Source: Paenibacillus ihbetae | Lineage (GTDB): Bacteria; Bacillota; Bacilli; Paenibacillales; Paenibacillaceae | Assembly (NCBI RefSeq): GCF_002741055.1 | Contig: NZ_CP016809.1 | Coordinates: forward strand, 744,001 to 808,000 | Reading direction: 5' to 3' | Length of the DNA: 64,000 nt | Part shown: piece after piece, positions 44,821 to 53,930 of the stretch | Position numbering within the stretch: position 1 is the first letter of the stretch | Layout: the number at the start of each line of letters is the position of its first letter | Position numbers and translations under genes: made by a program | Notes under the pieces: model-generated | The model's database searches: none | The model's input: the letters and a program-made list of their open reading frames with translations, nothing else | What the model was told of the DNA's origin: nothing

Positions 44821-45657
44821 CTATCCTCCGTGCAAGCGCCGGTAGGAAGACGGCGTCATCCCTTCATGCTCCATAAACCGCTTATTGAAATAGCTGACGC
44901 TCGGATAACCGGCCTCAACGGCAATTTGTCCGATCGTCTTCTCCTTGTGCTCCAGCAGCCATTGCTTAGCCATTTGCAGGCGGCACCTGGTAACAAACTC
45001 CATCGGTGTCATTTCCATGACGTTTCGAAACAGCTTGCAGAAGTAATAGGTGCTGACCCCGATCCTTGATGCCCATTCCTCCAATATAAACGGCTTGGCG
45101 GCTTCCTGCTGAATGATCGGCAGTAATTCGAGAATCCGGCTGCCCGAATTGCTGGATTTATGGTCAGAGAGCGCGGACGCCTGCTCCACGAAGACCGTCA
45201 GCAGCGAATAGGTTAGCGTCGACAGCTGGGCCGGGTTCAGCATCCGATGCCTCTCCGCCTCCCTTAACAGCGTTTCATGCGCCTCCTCGTATGCAGCAGG
45301 CTGCCGGACACTCCACAGCTGACTGCGGTTGAATCCCCGTTCGATCAAATAGTTCTGCAGCCCGCTTCCGTAAAAATGGAACCAGCGCACGTCCCATGGA
45401 TCGTCTTCGCTGCTGTAATAACGCTGCGCCTGCATGGGGAAATACAGGACAGCTTCACCGGGCCCAAGCGTATGCACTTGCTGATCGATTTCCACATAGC
45501 CCGTCCCGGAAGCGACGTAGTGAATATTGAAATTGTTCAGCGCCCCCGCAGCCCGTATAACCGAATGCTCCGGCTCATCCCGGTAAATGCCCACCGATTC
45601 GGGAAAGCAGAAGAACGGCATCTCCGGCAGGGTCAACAAGTGGATTTGGCGTTTCAT
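44821..45657 (-). CDS. AraC-family transcriptional regulator
   Basis: 278-residue AraC regulator. The N-terminal cupin binds a ligand (NFNIHYVASGTGYVEIDQQV, LGPGEAVLYFPMQAQRYY), and two C-terminal HTH motifs follow (LEEWASRIGVSTYYFCKLFR and IGQIAVEAGYPSVSYFNKRF), ending in the usual EGMTPSSYRR. It is divergent from an oxidoreductase pair across an AT-rich 120-bp gap. It probably activates the pair in response to a sugar or related compound. Confidence 0.93.
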   Translation of the reverse strand: MKRQIHLLTLPEMPFFCFPESVGIYRDEPEHSVIRAAGALNNFNIHYVASGTGYVEIDQQVHTLGPGEAVLYFPMQAQRYYSSEDDPWDVRWFHFYGSGLQNYLIERGFNRSQLWSVRQPAAYEEAHETLLREAERHRMLNPAQLSTLTYSLLTVFVEQASALSDHKSSNSGSRILELLPIIQQEAAKPFILEEWASRIGVSTYYFCKLFRNVMEMTPMEFVTRCRLQMAKQWLLEHKEKTIGQIAVEAGYPSVSYFNKRFMEHEGMTPSSYRRLHGG

Positions 45658-45777
45658 CCCTGGGTCTCCTTGATGACAATATTGTTCTAATGGAATACAA
45701 AATAATATTATATTAATTTTAATTATTCTCTCTTATAATCGCAATATAATCTTATTCAAAGAACGAAGGAGGAGCTG

Positions 45778-46779
45778 ATGAAGATGAGCAAGAAACTACG
45801 GTGGGGCATTTTAGGCTGCGCCAGCATCGCCAAGCGCGCGGTCATTCCCGGACTCCAGCAATCCCGGCGCAATGAAGTTGCAGCCATCGCAAGCCGGCAG
45901 GAGGATAAAGCAAGGCAAGCCGCCGAAGATCTTAACATAAATATATCGTATGGAAGCTATGAAGCCCTGCTCGAGGATCCCAACATTGATGCGGTCTACA
46001 TTCCCCTTCCTAACCATTTACATAAAGAATGGAGCATCCGGGCGGCCGAAGCCGGAAAGCATGTGCTCTGCGAGAAGCCGATCGCGCTGACGGAGGCGGA
46101 AGCCGCCGAGATGGCTGATGCCGCAGCGAAAGCCGGCGTGGTTCTGGCCGAAGCGTTCATGTACCGTTACCACCCGCGGTACGATATTTTGAAGGAATAT
46201 ATCGCATCCGGAGCGATCGGCGAGATCCGAGGCATCCGCAGCGCCTTCACTTTTAACAGCTCGGCCAACCATGGCAACGTCCGATTCCGTAAGGACTGGG
46301 GCGGCGGTTCCATTTATGACGTCGGCTGTTACCCGATTAACGCAGCCCGGATTTTGCTTGATAAAGAGCCTGAAGCCGTTACCGTCCAGGCCTTCTTCTC
46401 GCCGGAGCATGATCATGTCGACATGATGGCATCCGGACTGGTCGAATTTGAAGGCGACGTATCGCTGACCTTTGACTGCGGCATGTGGGCCGCCTACCGT
46501 AATCCGCTTGAAATCGTGGGGACCGAAGGGCTGATCGAGGTGCCGTATGCATACAGCCTGCCCGAGAACGGGGCCAATTTCTTCTTGACGACCGGTGAAG
46601 ACCGGAAGGAAATCGAGGTTCCTTCCGCCAACGCATACAGCGAGCAGGGTGACCGTATCGCCGAAGCGGTATTGGACGGCAAGCCGCTCCGATACACAAC
46701 TGAAGACGCCGTCCGCAATATGAGGGTCATTGATGCCTGTCTGAAATCCGCTCATGAGCGGTCAAGAATCGTATTGTGA
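45778..46779 (+). CDS. Gfo/Idh/MocA-family oxidoreductase
   Basis: 333-residue NAD(P)-dependent sugar or cyclitol dehydrogenase. The Rossmann motif is GILGCASIAKRAVIPGL, followed by the diagnostic CEKPIALTEAEA (Lys-Pro) and GGGSIYDVGCYPINAARILL (Asp/His region). GAAGGAGG precedes ATG 45778; ATG 45784 is an alternative. It is divergent from the AraC regulator and 22 bp upstream of an aldo/keto reductase, so it probably forms a small carbohydrate-oxidation operon. Confidence 0.92.
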   Translation: MKMSKKLRWGILGCASIAKRAVIPGLQQSRRNEVAAIASRQEDKARQAAEDLNINISYGSYEALLEDPNIDAVYIPLPNHLHKEWSIRAAEAGKHVLCEKPIALTEAEAAEMADAAAKAGVVLAEAFMYRYHPRYDILKEYIASGAIGEIRGIRSAFTFNSSANHGNVRFRKDWGGGSIYDVGCYPINAARILLDKEPEAVTVQAFFSPEHDHVDMMASGLVEFEGDVSLTFDCGMWAAYRNPLEIVGTEGLIEVPYAYSLPENGANFFLTTGEDRKEIEVPSANAYSEQGDRIAEAVLDGKPLRYTTEDAVRNMRVIDACLKSAHERSRIVL

Positions 46780-46801
46780 CTTTTTTAAGGGAGGTATGAA
46801 C

Positions 46802-47755
46802 ATGAAGTATATTTCAATCAAGGGCTTGCACAAACCCGTCTCCGTGCTTATGAAAGGATCGGACTACTTCTACCATGATTCCTACGAGCGGGCAGCTGCC
46901 AATCTGGACGCATTTCTGGCCATCGGGGGCAATTCGATCGATACGGCCCATATTTATTGCGGCGGACAAAGTGAGGAAGTTATCGGACGTTATATGCAGG
47001 AGCGGGGCAATCGGGAGCAGCTTGTTATTCTGACCAAGGGCGCCCACCACGACCATAACGGTCCGCGCGTGACCCGGAAGGATATCAAGAGTGACATCAC
47101 CGACAGCCTGCAGCGGCTGCAGACCGACTATATCGATCTGTATGCACTGCATCGCGACGATCCGAATGTGCCGGCTGGCGAAGTTGTGGAAGCGCTCAAC
47201 GAATATGTCGAATCCGGAACCGTGAAAGCGATCGGCGTGTCCAACTGGACCTGGGAACGGATCCGGGAGGCGAATCAATATGCGGAAGCGAACGGACTCG
47301 TCGGCTTCTCCTTCAGCAGTCCGAATTTGAGCCTTGCAAAACCGAATGAGCCTTTCTGGAAAGGCTGCGTATCTGCGGATTCAGAGACCTGCGCATGGCA
47401 TGAAGCCGAGCAATTCCCGCTATTGTCCTGGTCGTCGCAGGCCAGAGGATTTTTCACGGGGCGATTCACTCCTGAGGTGCGGGACAACGCGGATCTGGTC
47501 CGTGTGTTCTATAGCGATGCCAACTGGGAGCGGCTCGAGCGTGCCAAGAAGCTTGCTGAAGCCAAGCAGGTTACGACGATTCAGATCGCACTCGCTTATG
47601 TTCTGAATCAGCCCTTCCCGACCTGCGCGCTGATCGGCGCCCAAAACGCGGAAGAACTGAAATCCTGTGATGAGGGAGCGCAGATCAGGCTGACGCGGGA
47701 AGAATTGGATTGGCTTGATCTTACGAGCGAACAACTCCCTCTATCGTTAAGCTGA
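46802..47755 (+). CDS. aldo/keto reductase
   Basis: 317-residue TIM-barrel NADPH oxidoreductase. The catalytic tetrad is visible: Asp and Tyr in GNSIDTAHIYCGG, Lys in VILTKGAHH and His in LYALHRDDPNV. The cofactor region (TIQIALAYVLNQPFPTCALI) is present. ATG 46802 has GGGAGGT upstream; an ATG six bases earlier is too close. It follows the Gfo/Idh/MocA gene in one operon and ends before a bidirectional terminator. The substrate is unknown. Confidence 0.92.
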   Translation: MKYISIKGLHKPVSVLMKGSDYFYHDSYERAAANLDAFLAIGGNSIDTAHIYCGGQSEEVIGRYMQERGNREQLVILTKGAHHDHNGPRVTRKDIKSDITDSLQRLQTDYIDLYALHRDDPNVPAGEVVEALNEYVESGTVKAIGVSNWTWERIREANQYAEANGLVGFSFSSPNLSLAKPNEPFWKGCVSADSETCAWHEAEQFPLLSWSSQARGFFTGRFTPEVRDNADLVRVFYSDANWERLERAKKLAEAKQVTTIQIALAYVLNQPFPTCALIGAQNAEELKSCDEGAQIRLTREELDWLDLTSEQLPLSLS

Positions 47756-47858
47756 TGGACTCGATGGATTAAAGCGGCAGGAAGGTTTCGAGCCATGCTC
47801 TGAACAAAGCCTCCCGCGAAGCCAGAATGATCCTGCCGGAAAGCAACTATTGGAAGAA

Positions 47859-47903
47859 AAGCACCCGAACCTTGGAGATCCCTCCCGTTCGGGTGCTTGT
47901 TTG
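47859..47903. terminator. bidirectional terminator between convergent genes
   Basis: A perfect 12-bp stem AAGCACCCGAAC / GTTCGGGTGCTT, with T-rich bases on both outer sides. It serves the aldo/keto reductase (plus) and TetR (minus) genes. Confidence 0.85.
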
Positions 47904-47960
47904 TCTTGCGGACCGATCGCATATCTCCTGATTCGGTATCCGCGAACGGCTTGCAGCTTG

Positions 47961-48545
47961 TCAGTGCCGAAATCCCGTCAGCATCGTTTCGATAATCTGC
48001 ATCGACTCATCAGCTGCTTGAGCCGTATCCTCAGCTTCGGCTACCCACAACGAGCATTCATTCATGGCGCCCGACAGCGCATGGGTCATCGCATCGACGG
48101 GAAGCTGTTTCATCTCCCCCTTCTGCTGCATTCCGTCCAGTTGCTCCCGCAGATGACGCATCGAATGGATTTCATCCATCTGGCGCCAAGTCTCCCAGCC
48201 GGCGACTGCCGGACCGTCAATCAGCATGATCCGCTTGTTCTGCGGTTCTACCGCCGCGGCGATAAAAGCTCTGCAGCCAAGCAGAAGCTGCTCCCAGGGT
48301 TCCCCGGAACGGCTCGCCTCCGAGGCGACGCGTTCTGAAACTTCGCGCTGTACGAGATCCAGAACGGCGAGAAACAGCCCTTTTTTATTTTTGAAATGAT
48401 GATAGAGCGCGCCCCGGGTTACCTGGGCGATATCCGCAACCATTTCCAGCGCAGTGTCGGCATAGCCTTTTTCCGCGAACTCTTCTCTTGCAACCTGCAG
48501 CAGACGTTCCATCGTCTCCTGGGCTTCTGTCTTGCTTCTTTTCAT
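47961..48545 (-). CDS. TetR-family transcriptional regulator
   Basis: 194-residue TetR repressor with the N-terminal HTH (AREEFAEKGYADTALEMVAD, VTRGALYHHFKNKKGLF) and a helical ligand-binding domain. It is the last gene of the three-gene VOC / AlkC-D-like / TetR unit. A 7-bp inverted repeat overlapping the promoter of that unit is a good candidate operator, which suggests autoregulation of the unit by this protein. Confidence 0.92.
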   Translation of the reverse strand: MKRSKTEAQETMERLLQVAREEFAEKGYADTALEMVADIAQVTRGALYHHFKNKKGLFLAVLDLVQREVSERVASEASRSGEPWEQLLLGCRAFIAAAVEPQNKRIMLIDGPAVAGWETWRQMDEIHSMRHLREQLDGMQQKGEMKQLPVDAMTHALSGAMNECSLWVAEAEDTAQAADESMQIIETMLTGFRH

Positions 48546-48573
48546 GGTGAATGCCTCTCTTCAAATCTTCTTT

Positions 48574-49368
48574 CTATGTTGTAAATATAGCAGAAGAGAA
48601 AAGCTCCTGCATGCTCTTCATTTCACTGCTCTTCATCCATGATCTGCACGCATGCCGAACGATCCAAGGAAAATGCTCCCCGCCGCTGTGCTGTCTCTCT
48701 GCCAGCCAATGGATTACAAGATCCCGGTCATCCTTGCTTACATCGTGCAGATGATTGGCCACGGACTTTCTGACATAGAGGGATGGGTCATTGAGCAGCG
48801 GCTCGATTAAAGCAAGATGATGGGAAGGATCCCCCTTTATAAACGGAATCCGCTTGGCCCAAGGGAGGCGGGGACGCGTTCCTTCGCTAACGAGTCTGCG
48901 GACATGCAGGCTGGAATCCGTTCTCCACTCCATCAACCGTTCAAGGCACTGATCCTCATACTGCAGCAAAAAAGGACGGATTGCATACTCCGAAGTATGC
49001 CGCTTCGTAATCTCATATAAAGCATGCATGGACAGATCAATATGCTGAAGTCCGTAACGCTCGACATAGTACGCAACCGGCATTAAGAAATAGCCGTTCG
49101 TGAACATGCCCTGCTCGGTTTCATTTTCCGGGCCGAGGATATTAAGGAGAACCTCAAGACTGTCCTCATAAGGCATGTCCAGCGCTTGATGAAGCTCGGC
49201 CGCGATCATCGCAACTCTTCCTTTGAGCTCTAGGGATTCGGATTGCCGGGTTACGGACACAACGAATGATTCGGCAGGAAACCGGGGAACGAGCGGCTGA
49301 ATCAGATCCGATAAGGTCAGGGCCAGCTCCCTCCCGAAATAACTTTTTAATGGCTTGGATTGCGTCAT
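48574..49368 (-). CDS. AlkC/AlkD-type DNA alkylation repair protein (HEAT-like)
   Basis: 264-residue all-helical protein. The HEAT-like repeats include [40 protein letters not shown] and [20 protein letters not shown], matching the AlkC/AlkD family of 3-methyladenine/7-methylguanine glycosylases. The RPRLPW segment is an AlkC-type feature. The start ATG 49368 overlaps the stop of the VOC gene as ATGA, so the two are translationally coupled. TetR follows after 28 bp. Confidence 0.8.
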   Translation of the reverse strand: MTQSKPLKSYFGRELALTLSDLIQPLVPRFPAESFVVSVTRQSESLELKGRVAMIAAELHQALDMPYEDSLEVLLNILGPENETEQGMFTNGYFLMPVAYYVERYGLQHIDLSMHALYEITKRHTSEYAIRPFLLQYEDQCLERLMEWRTDSSLHVRRLVSEGTRPRLPWAKRIPFIKGDPSHHLALIEPLLNDPSLYVRKSVANHLHDVSKDDRDLVIHWLAERQHSGGEHFPWIVRHACRSWMKSSEMKSMQELFSSAIFTT

Positions 49369-49820
49369 TGGACGGCCTTGGATTCCGGATCGGTCCATAC
49401 GTCTTCCTTATAGTTGTCCGCAAAGTCCTCGGATGGGGGGATAATCTGGATCATGTCGATCAGCACACCGCTCGGATCGCTTGTGATGAAATGTCTTTGA
49501 CCGAAGGCCTCGTCACGAATATCCAGATGCAGCGGGAGACCCTCCTGCTTGATCAGCCGTTCATATTCAGCGTCGACATCGTCCACCTCAAAATTGAGAA
49601 TCATTCCCTGCACCTTTCTCTGAAAAGCAGACGGTATCGTTTCATGATTCCAAGATAATACGGCGAGCTCGTATGCCTTGTCCGGTCCGGCATTTCGTTT
49701 CAGGCTTATGTACCAATCCGCTTCAAAGACAACCTCGAAGCCGAACAAACGGGTATAAAAATCCTTGCTCTCTTCCATAACCCCCGACATGATAACCGGA
49801 TAAAAGCCTTGTACGTTCAT
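49365..49820 (-). CDS. VOC-superfamily (glyoxalase/bleomycin-resistance fold) protein
   Basis: 151-residue protein with two beta-alpha-beta-beta-beta units: [20 protein letters not shown] at the N-terminus and [20 protein letters not shown] at the end. Metal ligands typical of the fold may be the late Asp/Glu residues, but they are not clearly conserved. Such proteins detoxify aldehydes, bind antibiotics or act as dioxygenases. It is the first gene of an operon with the alkylation-repair and TetR genes and lies just after the putative operator. Confidence 0.85.
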   Translation of the reverse strand: MNVQGFYPVIMSGVMEESKDFYTRLFGFEVVFEADWYISLKRNAGPDKAYELAVLSWNHETIPSAFQRKVQGMILNFEVDDVDAEYERLIKQEGLPLHLDIRDEAFGQRHFITSDPSGVLIDMIQIIPPSEDFADNYKEDVWTDPESKAVQ

Positions 49821-49863
49821 TGCATCAACAACTCCTTGTTCGTTTATGGGTATAATTTAACAT

Positions 49864-49880
49864 ACATACAGCATGTATGT
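49864..49880. promoter_or_regulatory. candidate TetR operator overlapping a minus-strand promoter
   Basis: Perfect inverted repeat ACATACA-GCA-TGTATGT. On the minus strand it lies between TTTACA and TTAAAT-type promoter elements, 44 bp ahead of the VOC start. Confidence 0.65.
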
Positions 49881-50080
49881 AAACATTTAAATTTTTTTTC
49901 TCCTTCCCATCAAAATGCCAACGTTGAAGAAGCAAAAGCTGTTTGATACAGCGCGGTCGTTTCTCGTTATTTCGACAATGCTGTTCTTCCCTGACAAGTA
50001 GGATGCTGCACTTCACTGCTCCAAAAATAGGGGGTGCACCTGGTCCAATCACCTTCAGGAGCACCCCGTGCACTAATGAA

Positions 50081-50425
50081 TTACCACAGCAGACTGACGG
50101 CCAGCAGGTCAAACAGCGCCAACGGCAGGATGACGTTACTGTAATACGGATTGTATGGATACGGCGCAAACGGCGGTCTCGGATATGGATAGCCCGGATA
50201 AAAGCCTCTGCTTCCTTCCTGCTCGATCTGGATGTACACGTATTTAGCGTCTACATTGACGACGACCCCTTCGAATACTTCATCATCCATCGTCTCTACG
50301 CGGACCTTGTGTTTCATTGCCTTTTTCAAGGCAGCATGGGCGTTCTCCTTGTGCTTCTTCATGGAATGGGCCATATGATGATCGCATTGAAACAGCATTT
50401 GTTGTTGAGTTGGATAGGTGTTCAT
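50081..50425 (-). CDS. LSm-like small protein with aromatic-rich tail
   Basis: 114-residue protein starting at ATG 50425, with GAAGGAGG upstream. The N-terminal segment (QMLFQCDHHMAHSMKKHKEN) is His/Lys-rich. Residues 35-70 (KHKVRVETMDDEVFEGVVVN) read like an Sm/LSm-type beta-barrel entry. The rest (YPGYPYPRPPFAPYPYNPYY) is Pro/Tyr-rich, as in spore-coat or surface proteins, and ends in a hydrophobic stretch. No family name is certain. A spore-coat component is one reading; an RNA-binding role is another. Confidence 0.6.
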   Translation of the reverse strand: MNTYPTQQQMLFQCDHHMAHSMKKHKENAHAALKKAMKHKVRVETMDDEVFEGVVVNVDAKYVYIQIEQEGSRGFYPGYPYPRPPFAPYPYNPYYSNVILPLALFDLLAVSLLW

Positions 50426-50559
50426 GATGTTTCCTCCTTCGTTATCTTCTACCCTGCATACTATGCAATTAGGCCGCACAGGGTGTTAGCCTACAGCCGA
50501 AATACGGTTTAAACGAAGAATGATACGGGTATAGTACAACCAAATAAGGAGGTTACGGA

Positions 50560-50589
50560 TTGTTCAAGCACGCGTTTGCGGGAGCCTGA
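50560..50589 (+). CDS. nine-residue mini-ORF immediately before a terminator
   Basis: TTG start with a perfect AAGGAGG six bases upstream, encoding MFKHAFAGA, stop at 50587. The stop overlaps the 5' arm of the terminator hairpin at 50583-50607. A -10-like TATAGT lies just upstream. This could be a leader peptide of the histidine-kinase transcript or part of a short independent RNA. Confidence 0.3.
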   Translation: MFKHAFAGA

Positions 50590-50607
50590 CAAGATTCAGG
50601 GGCTTTT
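50583..50607 (+). terminator. terminator after the mini-ORF
   Basis: AGCCTG pairs with CAGGGGCT (two-base bulge) and TTTTT follows. It lies about 235 bp upstream of the histidine-kinase start. The rest of the gap to 50841 holds no gene, only a palindrome AGCTTACCGGTAAGC near 50718. Confidence 0.55.
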
Positions 50608-50841
50608 TATCTGAAGAACGGATGTTAAGATTTCCTTAGAAGTTCGAACCCGCGTTAAGCAAGCATGTTCGGTATCCATCCTACATATTTGCACCAAATC
50701 TCGTACGAACAGGGCTTACCGGTAAGCTCTTTCGCATAAGTTTTGTCATGTTGATTTGTATCCTTTTATCTATTGCTAGAACAAAGAACGATCCACTATG
50801 ATCAAAGTGGTAGAGCATTTCTCAGGGAGGCAGCCTATGAT

Positions 50842-53800
50842 ATGAGGAATTTTACGGAAGATTGGTTCTGGGAACCCATGTTTAACAAACTGCCTGTCGG
50901 GGCGGTTTTGATATCCTTAAAGACGGAGCAGATTGTAATGCTGAACGAACGCTTCTGCGAAATCCTTGGATCCCCGCGTTCCGAGCTGCTGACACGAACG
51001 CCTCGTGATCTCCAGGTTCTGGAGGGCCTCTCCCAACAAGCTTTGCAGCGAATTGAAAGCTATGATATCGCCGATGGACTTCAAGAGGCGATTACGTTTC
51101 AGTCCGCGGATGGACGAGCAAGGTCCATAACCGCGGAGTTCTCTCTCCTGGCATCACCGGCCAGCGGAGAGGCTCCGCTCATCCTGTGCTGCATTGACAG
51201 GGTGCAGACCGAGGAACCTCCCTTGCCGATGATCCGTCAGGAAGAACTGCTTGCGCTCATACTGAAGAGCGGACAAGATCTTATCTCGATCAGCAATGCA
51301 GACGGGATTATTGAATATGTCTCCCCTTCCGCAACCCCCTTGTTAGGGTATCGTCAGGAAGAGATGGTTGGGAGGCATCGCGCCGAGTTTTACCATCCGG
51401 CCGATTCCGAAGAAATGAAACAGCCCGGCAAGCTGTTCTCGGATAGCGAAATATTTAACAGGCGCATCCGCCATAAGGACGGACATTATCTGTGGTTTGA
51501 AACCTCCTTCCACATCATCCGGGAGGCCGACGGTCATATAACAAAGGTGCTGGCGATCGCACGCAATATTACCAAGCGCAAAATCGATGAGGACACGCTC
51601 GCCCGAGCCCAGCGGATCGCGAAAATCGGTTCCTGGAGATGGGATCTTGTGACCCGGACATTATCCTTCAGCGAAGAAATACGCCGAATTTACGGCTACC
51701 GGCTGCAGGCGGTCGAGCGCAATCATTTATCCCTTCTTTCCGCGGTTGTCCCTGAAGACCGCAAGCGTCTCCGCCGTGCGATTCTGTCGGCTATCAAGGG
51801 GCAGCCCGACGAGATTATTTACAGGATCCAAATTGCCGATGGCTCTATCCGAACGCTCCGGGCACAGTGGGAAGTATCGGCCAGAAGCGAGGGCAAGCCG
51901 ATCGAATTGGTCGGGATGGCCCAGGACATAACAGAGGAATCGCTAATCGCGCAGCAAATGGTTGAGAACGAGAAGAAATACAGGCTGATTACGGAAAATT
52001 CGCTGGATTTCATCTCGCGGAATACGACTGACGATTGCACCTTTCTATACTGCTCGCCTTCCTGTTTTTCGCTCCTCGGTTACAATCCTGAAGAGCTTGT
52101 GGGGACCAGCGCTTACGATTACGTATATCCGGAGGACATCGGGCCGCTCAAAGCGTATCTGCAGCGCACCCTCGAGGAAACCTCTCTTACTCCGATCACC
52201 TTCCGTTACTTACATAAAGACGGAAGGCATATCTGGTTCGAAGTAAACTGCAAGTTCATTACGGGCCAGGACGGGCATCGAGAAATCATCTCCATCGCCC
52301 GGGATATATCCGAACGAAAGCGCATCGAGTTCAAGCTGAAAGAAAGCGAGCAGCGGTACCGATCACTCTTCGAGTATAATCCGCTTGCCGTCTACTCCAT
52401 GAATCTGGAAGGCGAATATTTGACGGCTAATCGGAATTTGCAGACATTGACCGGCTATTCGCTGGACGAGCTTGTCGGCATGTATTACGGTCCCATCGTG
52501 GCGGATAAGGATTTGCCGCGGACGCAGTACCATTTTAGCCAGGCGAAGGAAGGAAAACCGCAGAGCTATGACCTGACGATTATTCACAAGGAAGGACATC
52601 CGATTGAAATCAATACCGTCAACATTCCGATCATCGTGGATGAAGAGGTTGTCGGCGTTTACGGAATTACCCGGGACATTACCGAGCGTAACCGTTCGAT
52701 GGAGGAGATCAAAAAGCTGAGCCGTGAGCTCACGCTGCTGCTGAACACGGTATCCGAAGGCATTATCGGGCTGGACATAAACGGCAAGGTCGCCTTCATC
52801 AATCCGGCCGGTGCGTCCATGCTGGGGGAAGATGCGGATGATGTCATCGGCAGGTCCTGTCATCAAATCATCAGGGAGATTCGCCATGACGGCAGCTTTT
52901 ACCGCAGGAGGAACTCTCCCCTCGTGATGGCACTCCTTGAAGGAACGCCTCTCCTCCGTACCGAGATCGTGCTGTGGCGGCGCGACGGAACCAGCTTTCT
53001 GGCCAACTACCAGGTCAATCCGATCTGGGACCGGGGCGAGCGAAAAGGCGCCGTGATGGTATTCCGCGATATTACCGATGAGAAAGAGATCATACGCGCC
53101 AAAGAATCGGCTGAGCGGGCGGATCAGGCCAAGACGGAATTTTTGACGATGATGAGCCATGAGCTTCGTACGCCGATGAATGGCATTATCGGGATGATCG
53201 ATCTTCTGAAATCGACCGACCTCGATGAAGAACAGGCAAATTATACGGACATTCTTCAGGAGAGCGGGGAATCGCTGCTGCATATCCTGAACGAAATCCT
53301 CGATTTCAGCCGGATCGAGACCGGTAAAATGACGATTAGCGAGGAGCGTGTTGATGTCCGCAGCCTGCTGGGAAGCATTGCCGACTTGTTCTCCGCCAAA
53401 GCAAGCGAGAAAGGGCTGAGTCTATCCTGGAGCGTGAACGAAGAGAGCGTTCCTGATGCCATCATGGCCGATCCTTTGCGGCTTCGCCAGGTGCTTGTCA
53501 ATTTGGTCAGCAACGCCATCAAGTTTACGGAGCATGGCAGCGTGACGCTGACCGCCGATGCGATCCGGCGCACCGGTACCGGCGAGTTCACCCTGACGAT
53601 CCGGGTGACGGATACCGGGATCGGTATTCCGTCCGACCGTCAGCATCAGCTGTTCCTCTCCTTCTCCCAGCTTCACCCATCGTTAAACCGCAAGTACGGC
53701 GGTACCGGGCTGGGACTGGCGATCAGCAAGAAGCTCGTCGAGCTCATGGGCGGCATGATCGGCGTAGACAGCCGGGAATTCGGCGGCTCCACGTTCTATT

Positions 53801-53871
53801 TCTCCATTCCGACAAGGGCCGTAGAGCCGGAGGATACGGTCCGGACGATGTTTGAGGAAGCGCATGAATAA
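50842..53871 (+). CDS. multi-PAS hybrid-less sensor histidine kinase
   Basis: 1009-residue sensor kinase with no transmembrane segments. At least five PAS/PAC units precede the kinase core (PAS starts near [66 protein letters not shown] and [18 protein letters not shown]). The HisKA has the phosphorylatable His773 in [12 protein letters not shown]. The HATPase domain has [27 protein letters not shown] and [10 protein letters not shown]. No receiver domain or adjacent response regulator is present, so it is an orphan. The cytoplasmic multi-PAS layout resembles sporulation kinases (KinA/KinE), and entry to the Spo0A phosphorelay is a reasonable inference. ATG 50842 follows GGGAGG by ten bases. 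Confidence 0.9.
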   Translation: MRNFTEDWFWEPMFNKLPVGAVLISLKTEQIVMLNERFCEILGSPRSELLTRTPRDLQVLEGLSQQALQRIESYDIADGLQEAITFQSADGRARSITAEFSLLASPASGEAPLILCCIDRVQTEEPPLPMIRQEELLALILKSGQDLISISNADGIIEYVSPSATPLLGYRQEEMVGRHRAEFYHPADSEEMKQPGKLFSDSEIFNRRIRHKDGHYLWFETSFHIIREADGHITKVLAIARNITKRKIDEDTLARAQRIAKIGSWRWDLVTRTLSFSEEIRRIYGYRLQAVERNHLSLLSAVVPEDRKRLRRAILSAIKGQPDEIIYRIQIADGSIRTLRAQWEVSARSEGKPIELVGMAQDITEESLIAQQMVENEKKYRLITENSLDFISRNTTDDCTFLYCSPSCFSLLGYNPEELVGTSAYDYVYPEDIGPLKAYLQRTLEETSLTPITFRYLHKDGRHIWFEVNCKFITGQDGHREIISIARDISERKRIEFKLKESEQRYRSLFEYNPLAVYSMNLEGEYLTANRNLQTLTGYSLDELVGMYYGPIVADKDLPRTQYHFSQAKEGKPQSYDLTIIHKEGHPIEINTVNIPIIVDEEVVGVYGITRDITERNRSMEEIKKLSRELTLLLNTVSEGIIGLDINGKVAFINPAGASMLGEDADDVIGRSCHQIIREIRHDGSFYRRRNSPLVMALLEGTPLLRTEIVLWRRDGTSFLANYQVNPIWDRGERKGAVMVFRDITDEKEIIRAKESAERADQAKTEFLTMMSHELRTPMNGIIGMIDLLKSTDLDEEQANYTDILQESGESLLHILNEILDFSRIETGKMTISEERVDVRSLLGSIADLFSAKASEKGLSLSWSVNEESVPDAIMADPLRLRQVLVNLVSNAIKFTEHGSVTLTADAIRRTGTGEFTLTIRVTDTGIGIPSDRQHQLFLSFSQLHPSLNRKYGGTGLGLAISKKLVELMGGMIGVDSREFGGSTFYFSIPTRAVEPEDTVRTMFEEAHE

Positions 53872-53879
53872 TGAAAAAA

Positions 53880-53923
53880 AGAACCGAGGGCATGAGAAAT
53901 GCCCCTCGGTTCTCCTTTTTTTT
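53880..53923. terminator. bidirectional terminator between histidine kinase and pepF
   Basis: AGAACCGAGGGC / GCCCCTCGGTTCT stem with runs of T on one side and A on the other. It serves both converging genes. Confidence 0.9.
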
Positions 53924-53930
53924 GTGAAGA

